NCBI RefSeq assembly: GCF_900102545.1
Contig: NZ_FNBN01000005.1
Coordinates: 186,001 to 250,000, forward strand
Length of the DNA stretch: 64,000 bases
Direction: 5' to 3'
Source of the DNA: Chitinophaga filiformis
Lineage (GTDB): Bacteria; Bacteroidota; Bacteroidia; Chitinophagales; Chitinophagaceae
In this document: piece after piece, positions 35,366-45,096 of the stretch
How positions within the stretch are numbered: the stretch's first letter is position 1
Layout of the letters: every line of letters begins with the position of its first letter
Position numbers and translations under genes: made by a program
The notes under the pieces: model-generated
Seen by the model: only the letters and a program-made list of their open reading frames with translations
Databases searched by the model: none
What the model was told of the DNA's origin: nothing

Positions 35366-36553
35366 ATGTCATCATCCACGGACCACAACGAAAAACTTTT
35401 GCAAAAATACCTTGACGGCCAATGTACTGTGGCCGAAATCGAGGAATTATACGCCTGGCTTCAATCGACCGGTTCCCACCGTTCCCTGCTTGCAGCTATG
35501 CAGCAGGAGTTCCAAAAGACCATGGGAGAACACCATGAGATCCCTTCTGAAGTGAGCGACAGGATAGAAACAAGACTTTTACAGGATATATCCCGCGGGA
35601 AAGTGGTGAAATTCCGGCAGCGTACCCGCATACGCTGGGCTGCAGCTGCTGTAATACTGGTGCTGCTGGGAAGTGGCATGTATTATTATATGAGCGCCGT
35701 CTCGTCCCGCAAGACGTTTACCACAAGTAACAATGCGGTGGCTGATACCGGAGATATTGCGCCAGGTACTAATAAAGCTATACTGATACTGGCCAACGGC
35801 GATGTGGTAACGCTGGACAGCGCCGGTAATCAGGTGATCAACCAGGGGCAGACCATCGTTCGCCAGAAGAATGGACAGCTGGAATACGCCGTACAAGGCA
35901 ACAGTGATGCCGTTGTTTATAATACGCTGACCGTGCCAAGGGGAGGTCAGTTCAATATCGTATTGCCCGATGGCAGCCGTGTATGGCTGAATGCGGCCTC
36001 CAGTATGAGATATCCTACCGCCTTTAACGGCGATCATCGGGAGGTGGAATTACAGGGACAGGGCTATTTTGAAGTGGCGCCTAATGCCCGCCAGCCATTC
36101 TTCGTAAAAGTGAACAATCTTGAAGTACAGGTACTGGGTACCAGCTTTGATATTATGGCCTATGCCGACGAAAAGAGTATCAATACAACACTGGTTGAAG
36201 GACTCGTAAACGTAAAAAATGGGACAACTGAACAACGACTGAAACCAGGACAACAGGCCATCGTGGACCCGGCTACCGGTAGCATGGTAGTAAAACAGGC
36301 AGATGTTGATCAGGTAATTGCCTGGAAAACAGGCTTTTTTGAATTCGACAACGCCAGCCTCGGAGCTATTCTACGTCAACTGGCCAGGTGGTATGATATT
36401 GACATTAGTTACAACCAGACGGGAAATGAACGGCTCTTTGGGGGACGTATTAGCCGGAGCTTACCTCTATCTGATATTCTGCATATGCTGGAAGCAAATG
36501 GATCTACATTCTTACTGTCAGGAAGAAAGCTAACTGTTACATCGGGAAAGTAA
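35366..36553 (+). CDS. FecR-family anti-sigma factor (PUL D)
   Basis: An inner-membrane regulator of 395 aa. The N-terminal cytoplasmic part (about 1-85; LLQKYLDGQCTVAEIEELYAW) would hold the ECF sigma factor; one membrane segment lies at about 90-110 (WAAAAVILVLLGSGMYYY). The periplasmic FecR domain follows (GGQFNIVLPDGSRVWLNAAS, YFEVAPNARQPFFV, VQVLGTSFDIMAY), and a C-terminal DUF4974 domain ends the protein (FEFDNASLGAILRQLARWYDIDI). It receives the signal from the STN domain of the SusC encoded downstream. Confidence 0.93.
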   Translation: MSSSTDHNEKLLQKYLDGQCTVAEIEELYAWLQSTGSHRSLLAAMQQEFQKTMGEHHEIPSEVSDRIETRLLQDISRGKVVKFRQRTRIRWAAAAVILVLLGSGMYYYMSAVSSRKTFTTSNNAVADTGDIAPGTNKAILILANGDVVTLDSAGNQVINQGQTIVRQKNGQLEYAVQGNSDAVVYNTLTVPRGGQFNIVLPDGSRVWLNAASSMRYPTAFNGDHREVELQGQGYFEVAPNARQPFFVKVNNLEVQVLGTSFDIMAYADEKSINTTLVEGLVNVKNGTTEQRLKPGQQAIVDPATGSMVVKQADVDQVIAWKTGFFEFDNASLGAILRQLARWYDIDISYNQTGNERLFGGRISRSLPLSDILHMLEANGSTFLLSGRKLTVTSGK

Positions 36554-36661
36554 AGCCTGTACTGTACTGAATCCACGTAAAAACAGACAGGGATATTATT
36601 CAAGTAAAAACGATTACGTTATGGAATTAGTAACTGAAACAAATTAACTAAAGAAGCGGAT

Positions 36662-36721
36662 TGTCCCATGAAACAAAAACCGGAAGCGCTTGCAACACTT
36701 CCGGCAGACTTGTCCGGGACA
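36662..36721. repeat. Nested inverted repeat in the fecR-susC interval
   Basis: TGTCCC (36662-36667) pairs with GGGACA (36716-36721), and inside it CCGGAAG (36680-36686) pairs with CTTCCGG (36698-36704). It lies in the 231-bp gap between fecR and susC, about 60 bp before the SusC start, with no T-run. It could be an attenuating or stabilising leader structure; the gap otherwise holds nothing I recognise. Confidence 0.4.
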
Positions 36722-36784
36722 TTCTGAAAAACCACGTCACGTTAATAACTATTGATCTTCTAAATTCCCAAACACTACAAAAGT

Positions 36785-39700
36785 ATGCATTTAAACTTTA
36801 GTGGTAGGGCTTTCTGTGCGCAGACGCCTCTACCAGCCAAAATTGTCACCGTTATGAAACTAACCACCTTTTTGTTGCTAGTGGTTTGTTTGCAGATCAG
36901 CGCAAAAGGGGTATCGCAACAGATCTCTATATCTGAAAAGAAAGCTCCCCTCAAGAAAGTGCTTCGCCAGGTAGCACGTCAGGCAGGAATTTCTATAGTG
37001 TACGATGAAACATTACTCGCAACGGCCAGTCCGGTAACTATCGATATTAAAAACGCTACCGTTAAAGAAGTGCTTGATATCTGCCTCAGCAATCAACCAT
37101 TTGCCTATACTATCGATGGCGCCCGCATCATCGTAAAAAGCCTGCCAGGAGATAAACCTGCGGCAGATACGACCATCAACGTGACCGGAAGGGTGACGGA
37201 TGAGAAAGGGGAGCCTGTTCCCGGTGTAAGCGTTCGCGTAAAGAACAGTTCCATCGGTACTGCTACCGATCCGGACGGCCGCTTCAAACTGAAAGCACCT
37301 GCCGAAGGATCACTGGTATTCAGCGCCCTGGGGTTTGCGACCTATACGCAGGCCGTGGGTAATGGCAACCTCTCCATCAGACTGAAAGGTTCTGAAACTT
37401 CCCTGACCGAAACCGTTGTGGTGGGTTATGGTGTACAGAAGAAAAGCGTGGTAACCGGCGCTATCACCAGCGTGAGAGCTTCCGACCTGGAAAGCCAGTC
37501 TATTACCCGTGTTGAAAGCGCCCTGCAGGGTAGAACTTCCGGTGTTACCATTGCTTCCAGCTCTGGTCAGCCAGGTTCAGGGTCTTCTGTAAGGGTAAGA
37601 GGGATTACCACCTTCAACAACAACGATCCGCTGTGGGTCGTGGATGGTGTTGTGGTGGATAACGGTGGTATTGGTTATCTCAACCAGTACGATATCGAGT
37701 CTATCGAAGTACTGAAAGATGCGGCTTCCCAGGCTATCTATGGTGCACGTGCTGCAGCAGGGGTTATCCTGGTCACTACCAAGAAAGGTAAAGCCGGAAA
37801 GCTGAGCGTGAACTACAATGGTTATTATGGCACTTCCGCTCCTGCACGTAAGCTGAAACTGCTGAATGCCACTCAGTATGCCACCTTAGTCAACGAAGCC
37901 TCTATGGCCGGCGGAGAAGGCATTAAATATGCCAATCCTCAGTCTTTAGGACAGGGCACTGACTGGCAGGCACAGATCTTCAATAACAATGCTATCCGTC
38001 AGAATCATGAAATCAGTGTTAGCGGTGGTAGTGAGAAATCTACCTTCTACTCTTCCTTCGGCTATCTGAACCAGGAGGGTATTGTTGCTTCTGACATCTC
38101 AAAATACCAGCGTATCAACTTCCGTCTGAACTCTACACATAAACTGTCTGAGTGGGTAACTTTCGGCCAGAACGTCGGATATGCATACGATAAGTCTATC
38201 GGTCTGGGTAACACAAATAGTGAGTTTGGCGGTCCGCTGGCATCTGCTATTAACCTGGATCCGATTACTCCGGTTACTATCACCGATCCTGCGGTTGCAG
38301 CGACATATGATCCAAGAGTACCGAAAGATGCTAATGGGAATTATTATGGTCTTTCAAACGCAGTATTCCAGGAGATTACCAATCCGCTGGCATATATAGC
38401 TACCCGTAAGGACAACAGGTATAACTGGTCTCATAATATCGTAGGTAATGCTTACCTGGAAGTATCGCCGATCAAAGGTCTGAAATTACGCTCTACCTTA
38501 GGTTCCAAGATCGCTTTCTGGGGAAGTGAGACCTTTACGCCGATATCTTATCTTAACTCATCTACCATCTCTTCCCGTAACAACTTTAACCGTGGCTATA
38601 ACAACGGTTTTAACTGGAACGTGGAAAATACCGTCTCCTATACGAAAGCATTTAACAAGCATAATGTAACCTTGTTAGTTGGACAGGGTGCGTATGTTGA
38701 TAACCACACCAGGTCAAGTTCTGTGACCTTCTATGACCTTCCTGTAACCAGTTTGAAAGACGCATCACTGAAGTATAGTGTACAGCCATCTCAGAAGGAC
38801 GCAAGCGGTAGTGAAAGTTCAGATCACAAGCTCTCATCTCTGTTTGCACGTGTGAACTATAACTATAATGAAAAATATCTTGCAGAGGCTATTGTCCGCC
38901 GTGATGGTTCCTCCCGCTTCGGCGCCAATAAGAAATATGGTATCTTCCCATCCTTCTCACTAGGTTGGGTGGCTTCCAGTGAAGGTTTCCTGTCGGGTAA
39001 CGAGATCATCAACTTCCTGAAGGTTCGTGGTGGTTACGGTGTGGTAGGTAATGACAATATCGGCGACCTCTTATTCCTCTCTACTGTTGGCGGAGGAAGG
39101 AACTATAGCTTTGGAACAGGCGACTCATACGTGGTTGGAAACAGTCCTAATGCGCCTCCCAACCCTGATCTGAAATGGGAATCCACCAGCCAGACAAATA
39201 TCGGTTTTGAAGCAACAGTGCTGAACGACATTACCGTGTCATTCGACTTGTTTAGAAAGGCAACGAAAGACATCCTGCAGTATCCACGTATCCCATTCTA
39301 CGTAGGGGCCATCTCCAATCCTGCAGCTAACGTAGCTGATATGGAAAACAAAGGCGTGGAACTGGAACTGGGTTATCGGAAGAAATTTGGCGACGTTAAT
39401 TTCGCTATCAATGGTAATGTTTCCTACCTGAAGAATAAGGTAACCAACCTTGGTCGTAATATTGCCTATCTATCCGGCGGAGAATCCATTCAATCTACCA
39501 GCAAGCCAATCACACGTACTGCTGTTGGACAGGCATATAGTTCATTCTTTGGTTTCCAGACCAATGGTATTTTCCAGACACAACAGGAAGTAGATGCTTA
39601 TGTAAACAAAGATGGTACGAAAATTCAGCCTGGTGCGGTACCTGGTGATTTCCGTTGGGTAGATCTTGATGGCAACGGCAAAATAGAATATGAAGGTGAT

Positions 39701-40210
39701 CGTAAGTTCCTGGGTAATCCTACTCCAAGCTGGACATATGGCTTTACAGTGAATTCCGGTTATAAAGGCTTTGACCTGGTATTGTTCGTACAGGGGGCCG
39801 CTGGTAACAAGATCTTTCAGGGGCTGCGTCGTCTGGATATCCCGACCGCCAACTGGCAGACCAAAGCATTGGGTCGCTGGACAGGTCCAGGTACAAGCAA
39901 TGACTATCCACGTCTGACTACAAAACCAGGTAACGACAATAATAACTTCACGAACCCATCCAATTTCTATCTGGAAAGTGGCAACTATGCAAGGATCAAA
40001 TCCCTGCAGATCGGTTACAATCTGCCTGCTTCCCTGCTGAAGAAAGCATACATCGAGAAATTCCGTGTTTACCTGATGAGTGAAAACCTGCTGACCCTGA
40101 CTAAATATAGCGGTTACGATCCTGAAATTGGTGGTGGTGTATTCAGCATCGACAGAGGTATCTATCCGCAGGCACGCTCCTTCATGGTAGGTGTAAATGC
40201 TACGTTCTAA
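36785..40210 (+). CDS. SusC-like TonB-dependent transducer with STN domain (PUL D)
   Basis: Outer-membrane transporter of 1141 aa that also signals. The signal peptide is best placed after the second Met (residue 24, base 36854; MKLTTFLLLVVCLQISAKG), so the true start may be 36854 rather than 36785. An STN (secretin/TonB short N-terminal) domain lies at about 45-110 (APLKKVLRQVARQAGISIVY), which contacts FecR in the periplasm. A CarboxypepD_reg-like domain (about 122-205; VPGVSVRVKNSS), the plug (ETVVVGYGVQKKSVVTGA) and the barrel follow. It is paired with the SusD 22 bp downstream. Ligand is inferred to be beta-glucan oligosaccharide from GH16 and GH30. Confidence 0.95.
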   Translation: MHLNFSGRAFCAQTPLPAKIVTVMKLTTFLLLVVCLQISAKGVSQQISISEKKAPLKKVLRQVARQAGISIVYDETLLATASPVTIDIKNATVKEVLDICLSNQPFAYTIDGARIIVKSLPGDKPAADTTINVTGRVTDEKGEPVPGVSVRVKNSSIGTATDPDGRFKLKAPAEGSLVFSALGFATYTQAVGNGNLSIRLKGSETSLTETVVVGYGVQKKSVVTGAITSVRASDLESQSITRVESALQGRTSGVTIASSSGQPGSGSSVRVRGITTFNNNDPLWVVDGVVVDNGGIGYLNQYDIESIEVLKDAASQAIYGARAAAGVILVTTKKGKAGKLSVNYNGYYGTSAPARKLKLLNATQYATLVNEASMAGGEGIKYANPQSLGQGTDWQAQIFNNNAIRQNHEISVSGGSEKSTFYSSFGYLNQEGIVASDISKYQRINFRLNSTHKLSEWVTFGQNVGYAYDKSIGLGNTNSEFGGPLASAINLDPITPVTITDPAVAATYDPRVPKDANGNYYGLSNAVFQEITNPLAYIATRKDNRYNWSHNIVGNAYLEVSPIKGLKLRSTLGSKIAFWGSETFTPISYLNSSTISSRNNFNRGYNNGFNWNVENTVSYTKAFNKHNVTLLVGQGAYVDNHTRSSSVTFYDLPVTSLKDASLKYSVQPSQKDASGSESSDHKLSSLFARVNYNYNEKYLAEAIVRRDGSSRFGANKKYGIFPSFSLGWVASSEGFLSGNEIINFLKVRGGYGVVGNDNIGDLLFLSTVGGGRNYSFGTGDSYVVGNSPNAPPNPDLKWESTSQTNIGFEATVLNDITVSFDLFRKATKDILQYPRIPFYVGAISNPAANVADMENKGVELELGYRKKFGDVNFAINGNVSYLKNKVTNLGRNIAYLSGGESIQSTSKPITRTAVGQAYSSFFGFQTNGIFQTQQEVDAYVNKDGTKIQPGAVPGDFRWVDLDGNGKIEYEGDRKFLGNPTPSWTYGFTVNSGYKGFDLVLFVQGAAGNKIFQGLRRLDIPTANWQTKALGRWTGPGTSNDYPRLTTKPGNDNNNFTNPSNFYLESGNYARIKSLQIGYNLPASLLKKAYIEKFRVYLMSENLLTLTKYSGYDPEIGGGVFSIDRGIYPQARSFMVGVNATF

Positions 40211-40231
40211 TTATTTAAAGCTGATAACAAG

Positions 40232-41770
40232 ATGAAAACAAGACAAATTCCATATATAATTGCCATGGCCATGGGATTAAACCTGGCTGCCGGCTGTAGC
40301 GACAAATTTCTCGAAATACGACCAATAGGTACTGACCTCGAAGCCAACTATTACCGTAATGCAACAGAAGCCTATAATGGCCTGGTGGCAGTATATGATG
40401 TGGTAAGCTGGCAGGGTGGTGGCTATGTTACCAAAGTAGGTGCTATGGATGCCGGTTCAGATGACCATCTGGCCGGTGGTGGTGGTGCGAGTGATGTGAC
40501 TGCCTTCCAGGTATTTTCAAAATATACACTCGCTCCCGATCAGGGCCCTCAGGAAGAGCTATGGAAAAAAGGTTATGCTGGCATTTTCCGTGCAAACACG
40601 TTGTTAGGCAAGCTGCCTAATGTTCCTATGGATGACAATCTGAAGAAACGTTTTGTCGCTGAATGTAAATTCCTCCGGGCATTCTTCTATTTCGACCTTG
40701 TGCGTTTATTCAGAAATATTCCCTTGCTGACCACATCCGTAACTGCTTCGGAAATGTACAATGTGGTACAGTCTCCTCCTGCTGATGTATACAATCTGAT
40801 CATCCAGGACATCAAGGATGCTATTGCAGAGCCTAACTTCCCTGATCAGGTGCCAGTAGATTCACTGGGTGGACGTGCTACGAGAGGTGCTGCACACGCA
40901 CTATTGGGTAAGGTATACCTGTACCAGGAGAAATGGGCGGAAGCTGCTGCAGAACTGGCAGAGGTAAACGGTACACCAGGACAGACAAGCCCGAAATACG
41001 GTTATAAGCTGCTGGCCAATTATGCTGACCTCTGGAAATTCAACGCCAATAAATTCAATAGTGAATCAATATTCGAAGCAGCGTTTAGTTCTAAATCAGG
41101 TGGTAACTGGAATTGTGTAGGGTGTACCGAAGGTAATGTATTGAACATCATGGTAGGCCCCAGAGGTTATACTGCTTTGAAACCTACTGCACCCCAGATG
41201 GTATCCGGCTGGAGTTTCCTGGTTGTTACAAAAAGCCTGTTTGATGCTATTCACTTTGATCCGCGTTATAATGCTACCGTATTAAACATGGATAGTCTGA
41301 AGGCAAACGGTATCGCCAGCTATTCTCCCGGACATGATGATACCGGTTGGTTCCTGAATAAATTTGCCGCGAAAGTAAGTGATAAATCTACCGGTCCTGG
41401 TAACATGGAGCTGAACTTCCCGCAGAACCTGTATGAGATCCGTCTGGCAGATACTTATCTGATGGAAGCGGAAGCGCTGGTGAAATCAGGTCAGAGCGGT
41501 GGTGCAGGTTCACGTGCATATGAATTATTGAACGCTGTACGTGCACGCGTAGGCCTCAATCCTATTGAGGCAACAGATGATAACATCTTCAAAGAAAGAC
41601 GCCTCGAACTGGCTGGTGAAGGTCACCGCTGGTTTGACCTGGTACGTACCGGCAGAGCGGCAGCAGCACTGGGCGACCGCGGTTTCAAAACAGGTAAACA
41701 TGAAGTATTGCCTATTCCATTACTGGAACTGGAGAATACAAAGCTTCAGCAAAATCCTGAGTGGAAATAA
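40232..41770 (+). CDS. SusD/RagB-family lipoprotein (PUL D)
   Basis: Surface lipoprotein of 512 aa that pairs with the SusC at 36785. The signal ends in lipobox LAAGC (Cys 22), followed by SDKFLEIRPIG. AECKFLRAFFYFDLVRLFRNIP and KERRLELAGEGHRWFDLVRTG are the family's conserved helical stretches, and the C-terminal KLQQNPEWK is typical. The next gene, a probable glycan-binding protein, begins 38 bp downstream on the same strand. Confidence 0.95.
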   Translation: MKTRQIPYIIAMAMGLNLAAGCSDKFLEIRPIGTDLEANYYRNATEAYNGLVAVYDVVSWQGGGYVTKVGAMDAGSDDHLAGGGGASDVTAFQVFSKYTLAPDQGPQEELWKKGYAGIFRANTLLGKLPNVPMDDNLKKRFVAECKFLRAFFYFDLVRLFRNIPLLTTSVTASEMYNVVQSPPADVYNLIIQDIKDAIAEPNFPDQVPVDSLGGRATRGAAHALLGKVYLYQEKWAEAAAELAEVNGTPGQTSPKYGYKLLANYADLWKFNANKFNSESIFEAAFSSKSGGNWNCVGCTEGNVLNIMVGPRGYTALKPTAPQMVSGWSFLVVTKSLFDAIHFDPRYNATVLNMDSLKANGIASYSPGHDDTGWFLNKFAAKVSDKSTGPGNMELNFPQNLYEIRLADTYLMEAEALVKSGQSGGAGSRAYELLNAVRARVGLNPIEATDDNIFKERRLELAGEGHRWFDLVRTGRAAAALGDRGFKTGKHEVLPIPLLELENTKLQQNPEWK

Positions 41771-41808
41771 GCGTATTAACAGCATTCATGATCTAACAAA
41801 CAGCACTA

Positions 41809-42666
41809 ATGAACTTTCTGTATATAAAACATACACGTACTATAGCAATGGCCGCTCTGCTGGCCGGCGCTGTTTCCGCCTGTACGCCGGAATCATCTGA
41901 TAATGAACTAGGCCCGCTGCCTACAGCGTCTTTCACCGCTGAGCCACTGAACGGCAACCCGAATAAGATCGTTGTAAAGAATACAACACAGGGGGGCTTT
42001 CTCTTTGAATGGACAGATGATGCAGGACATAAATCCAAACGTGAAACTGATACGCTGAGCTTTTTCCAGGCCGGAAAATATAAGATCCAGTTTACAGTAT
42101 TCACCAGCGGCGGATATGCAAAAACAGCTAAGGAAATTACTATCGCCCAGAATGCTGAAACACAGGATATCCTGCAGGGTGGTAATATGGAAGCAGGTAG
42201 TGAACAATACTGGACACTGTTGAACACCGGAGGTACACAGACCAGTATCAAAATAGAGAATGGAAAAATGGTCTTCAGTAATACCGGCAACAGCAATGGC
42301 GCTATCTATCAGAAGGTGACTGTAAAGACCGGTAAATCCTATGTTTTCTCAGGACGTGTTCAGGGTAGCGGCGCTACTAATTCCTGGTTTGAAGTTTACA
42401 TTGATGCAGCTGTGCCTAAACAGGGTTCGGACTATAGCGGAAATAAGTTCATTTCTCTGAACACCTGGTCCGGTTGTGGTACTGTAGCGTTTGACAACGA
42501 TCTTGCTAAGATCGGTTGTGATGGTACTGGTAAAGATAAAAACGGTATTATGACCTTTACTAAGGCAGGAGATATTTATATTGTGATTAAAGCAGGTAGC
42601 TCCGGTGGTACATTGGGAACCGGCGGTATCACTATCGACGATGTGAAATTCCTGGAAGAGAAATAA
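41809..42666 (+). CDS. PKD-domain plus CBM-like surface lipoprotein, probable glucan-binding protein
   Basis: A 285-aa non-catalytic lipoprotein. The lipobox is AVSAC (Cys 25); codon 14 (MAALLAG) is an alternative start. Residues about 38-115 form a PKD-like domain (ASFTAEPLNGNPNKIVVKN, FFQAGKYKIQFTVFTSGG). Residues about 125-283 form a jelly roll of CBM4/9-like type (QGGNMEAGSEQYWTLLN, then YVFSGRVQGSG, ending ITIDDVKFLEE). The position between SusD and GH16 and the domain types suggest a surface glycan-binding protein that holds beta-glucan. Ligand not provable from sequence. Confidence 0.75.
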   Translation: MNFLYIKHTRTIAMAALLAGAVSACTPESSDNELGPLPTASFTAEPLNGNPNKIVVKNTTQGGFLFEWTDDAGHKSKRETDTLSFFQAGKYKIQFTVFTSGGYAKTAKEITIAQNAETQDILQGGNMEAGSEQYWTLLNTGGTQTSIKIENGKMVFSNTGNSNGAIYQKVTVKTGKSYVFSGRVQGSGATNSWFEVYIDAAVPKQGSDYSGNKFISLNTWSGCGTVAFDNDLAKIGCDGTGKDKNGIMTFTKAGDIYIVIKAGSSGGTLGTGGITIDDVKFLEEK

Positions 42667-42680
42667 AGCCAATTTTTTGG

Positions 42681-42740
42681 ATTAGGAATTGCGGATCGGG
42701 AATAGGGTGCATAGCTTGGTTCCTGGTCCCAATTCCTAAT
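42681..42740. repeat. Inverted repeat between the binding protein and GH16 genes
   Basis: ATTAGGAATTG (42681-42691) and CAATTCCTAAT (42730-42740) are perfect 11-bp arms around a 38-nt loop, followed by TTTTTT. It resembles an intrinsic terminator and may reduce transcription into GH16, or it may be a small dispersed intergenic repeat. Confidence 0.5.
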
Positions 42741-42763
42741 TTTTTATCTACTAAAGATCGCGT

Positions 42764-43621
42764 ATGAAAACATTGAAATTCCTTCCTTTCCTGTTGCTGG
42801 GCTTTAATATTCTTTCCTGTTCAGGAAAAGGCGACAAGGATACTACAACGAATCCTGTAAGTCCGCAGGGGCCGGTAGACAAGCACTGGACTTTTGAAAC
42901 AACGCCGGTATGGGCAGATGAATTTGATTATACCGGACTGCCTGACAATACCAAATGGGGATATGATATCGGTGGCGGTGGATGGGGGAACAATGAGCTG
43001 GAATATTATACCAACAGCCTTGACAATGCGTCAGTAGGTAATGGTAAACTAACCATCACAGCTAAGAAAGAAGTGAAGGAGAACCGTAACTATACCTCCG
43101 CACGACTGGTAACTAAAGGGAAAGGCGACTTCCTGTATGGCCGCTTTGAGATCAAAGCAAAACTGCCTGCCGGTAAAGGTACCTGGCCTGCTATCTGGAT
43201 GCTGCCTACCGACTGGGCATACGGAGGCTGGCCAAAATCAGGAGAGATCGATATTATGGAGCATGTAGGATATGATCAGGATGTGATCCATATCACCGCG
43301 CATACAGAAGCTTATTACTTCAAAATAAACACACAGAAAACAAGCGTTAAGAAAATACAGAACGCCAGTACAGAATACCATGTGTACAGAATGGACTGGA
43401 CGCCTTACGCACTGCGTGGCTATATCGACGATCAGCTCATCTTTGAGTTTGCTAATGAAGGAAAAGGCTACCAGGTATGGCCTTTCGATAAGAAATTCCA
43501 TCTCCTGTTGAATATTGCTGTTGGCGGCGACTGGGGCGGCGCACAGGGTATGGACGAGTCCATTTATCCGGTAACAATGGATGTGGATTATGTAAGAGTT
43601 TATAAAATGATTGAAAAATGA
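42764..43621 (+). CDS. GH16 endo-beta-1,3-glucanase (laminarinase-like) lipoprotein
   Basis: An endo-glucanase of 285 aa, probably anchored at the cell surface (lipobox NILSC, Cys 19). The GH16 jelly roll starts with WADEFDYTGLPDNTKWGYD. The catalytic motif is EIDIMEHVG with nucleophile Glu161, assisting Asp163 and acid/base Glu166; the E-x-D-x-x-E form is that of laminarinases rather than of the E-x-D-x-E lichenases. WPAIWMLP and a C-terminal VDYVRVYK strand are family-typical. Its stop overlaps the start of the first GH30 gene (ATGA). It would cut beta-1,3 (or mixed-linkage) glucan into pieces for SusCD. Confidence 0.92.
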   Translation: MKTLKFLPFLLLGFNILSCSGKGDKDTTTNPVSPQGPVDKHWTFETTPVWADEFDYTGLPDNTKWGYDIGGGGWGNNELEYYTNSLDNASVGNGKLTITAKKEVKENRNYTSARLVTKGKGDFLYGRFEIKAKLPAGKGTWPAIWMLPTDWAYGGWPKSGEIDIMEHVGYDQDVIHITAHTEAYYFKINTQKTSVKKIQNASTEYHVYRMDWTPYALRGYIDDQLIFEFANEGKGYQVWPFDKKFHLLLNIAVGGDWGGAQGMDESIYPVTMDVDYVRVYKMIEK

Positions 43622-45075
43622 GATGCTTTAATAAAACATCGATCAGCCTGGCTGTATTGCTGATGACAGGTCTGATCTCCTTTGCAGGTTGCAAAGATAA
43701 AAATGGGGGAGAAGTGCCCGACCCCACTGTTGACCCACCCATGGCCGATACCACAGATGTAAATATGTGGCTGACGACCGGAGATAAAACAGTGCTGTTT
43801 AAAAAACAACAGGTAAGACTGCTCTTTAAAGACACAACCAATATCTATCCTGATATTAAAGTAGATGATGCACAGGCATATCAGACCATAGACGGTTTCG
43901 GTTATTGCCTGACAGGTGGCAGCGCCACGCTGATCAATTCTCTTTCTGCAGATGTACAGGATGCGTTATTGAAAGAACTGTTCCTGACAGATAGTACACA
44001 TATCGGTGTGAGCTATCTGCGTGTGAGCATTGGCGCTTCTGACCTGAGCGCAGCGCCTTTCACCTACAATGATCTTCCTGCAGGTGAAACAGATGCCAGC
44101 ATGGCGAAGTTCAGCATTGACATGGAAAAGAAAGACCTGCTGCCTGTACTGAAGAAAATAGTTACCCTGGCGCCCAATATCAAAATACTGGGATCGCCCT
44201 GGTCTGCTCCTTCCTGGATGAAAACAAACAACGCATCCAAAGGCGGTAGTCTGAAGCCTGAATACTATGCTGCCTATGCTTTATATTTTGTGAAATATAT
44301 CCAGGCAATGAAGGCAGAAGGTATTACGATCGATGCTATTACGCCGCAGAATGAGCCCTTACACGGCGGTAATAACCCCAGTATGGTCATGCAGGCCAAT
44401 GAACAGGCTGACTTCGTAAAGAATCACCTGGGACCTGCTTTTAAAGCCGCCGGTCTTACTACAAAAATCATCGTATACGACCATAATGCAGATAAGCCTG
44501 AGTATCCTGCCGCTATCCTGAGCGATGCAGCTGCTTATCCTTATGTAGATGGTTCGGCCTTTCATCTGTATGGTGGCAGTATCACCGCACTGACGCAGTT
44601 GCATGATGCTTACCCTGAAAAGAATATTTACTTCACAGAACAATGGGTAGGCGGCCCCGGCAACTTCGCAAATGACCTGAAGTGGCATGTGAGCACGCTG
44701 ATCATTGGTGCTACACGCAACTGGTGCCGTAATGTGCTGGAATGGAACCTGGCTGCCGATCCAAACTATGGTCCGCATACAGACGGTGGTTGTACTACCT
44801 GCCTCGGAGCATTAACAATTGGTTCCGGAGTAATTCGTAACGTTGCATATTATATCATCGGCCATGCCTCAAAATTTGTGCGCCCGGGCTCAGTGAGAAT
44901 TGCTTCCAACATCACGAACGGATTGGACAATGTGGCGTTCAAAACCCCTGATGGCAAGAAAGTGCTGATCGTCGTAAACAGTGGTGCCACGCCACAGACA
45001 TTCAATATCCAGTACAAAGGAAAACTAGTGACCAGTACCCTGACCAATGGTGCAGTAGCTACATATATCTGGTAA
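43618..45075 (+). CDS. GH30 beta-glucanase lipoprotein (probable beta-1,6-glucanase)
   Basis: A 485-aa GH30 enzyme with lipobox SFAGC (Cys 25). After a short linker the (beta/alpha)8 barrel starts at QTIDGFGYCLTGGSA. It shows acid/base Glu246 in TPQNEPLHGG and nucleophile Glu341 in YFTEQWVGG, followed by the side beta-domain ending in VATYIW. SPWSAPSWMKTN is the conserved barrel segment. The layout resembles GH30_3 beta-1,6-glucanases of beta-glucan PULs. It overlaps GH16 by 4 bp, so translation is probably coupled. Substrate assignment (beta-1,6 branches or pustulan) is by family and context. Confidence 0.88.
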   Translation: MRCFNKTSISLAVLLMTGLISFAGCKDKNGGEVPDPTVDPPMADTTDVNMWLTTGDKTVLFKKQQVRLLFKDTTNIYPDIKVDDAQAYQTIDGFGYCLTGGSATLINSLSADVQDALLKELFLTDSTHIGVSYLRVSIGASDLSAAPFTYNDLPAGETDASMAKFSIDMEKKDLLPVLKKIVTLAPNIKILGSPWSAPSWMKTNNASKGGSLKPEYYAAYALYFVKYIQAMKAEGITIDAITPQNEPLHGGNNPSMVMQANEQADFVKNHLGPAFKAAGLTTKIIVYDHNADKPEYPAAILSDAAAYPYVDGSAFHLYGGSITALTQLHDAYPEKNIYFTEQWVGGPGNFANDLKWHVSTLIIGATRNWCRNVLEWNLAADPNYGPHTDGGCTTCLGALTIGSGVIRNVAYYIIGHASKFVRPGSVRIASNITNGLDNVAFKTPDGKKVLIVVNSGATPQTFNIQYKGKLVTSTLTNGAVATYIW

Positions 45076-45096
45076 ACGCTAACATCGTATTTATAA

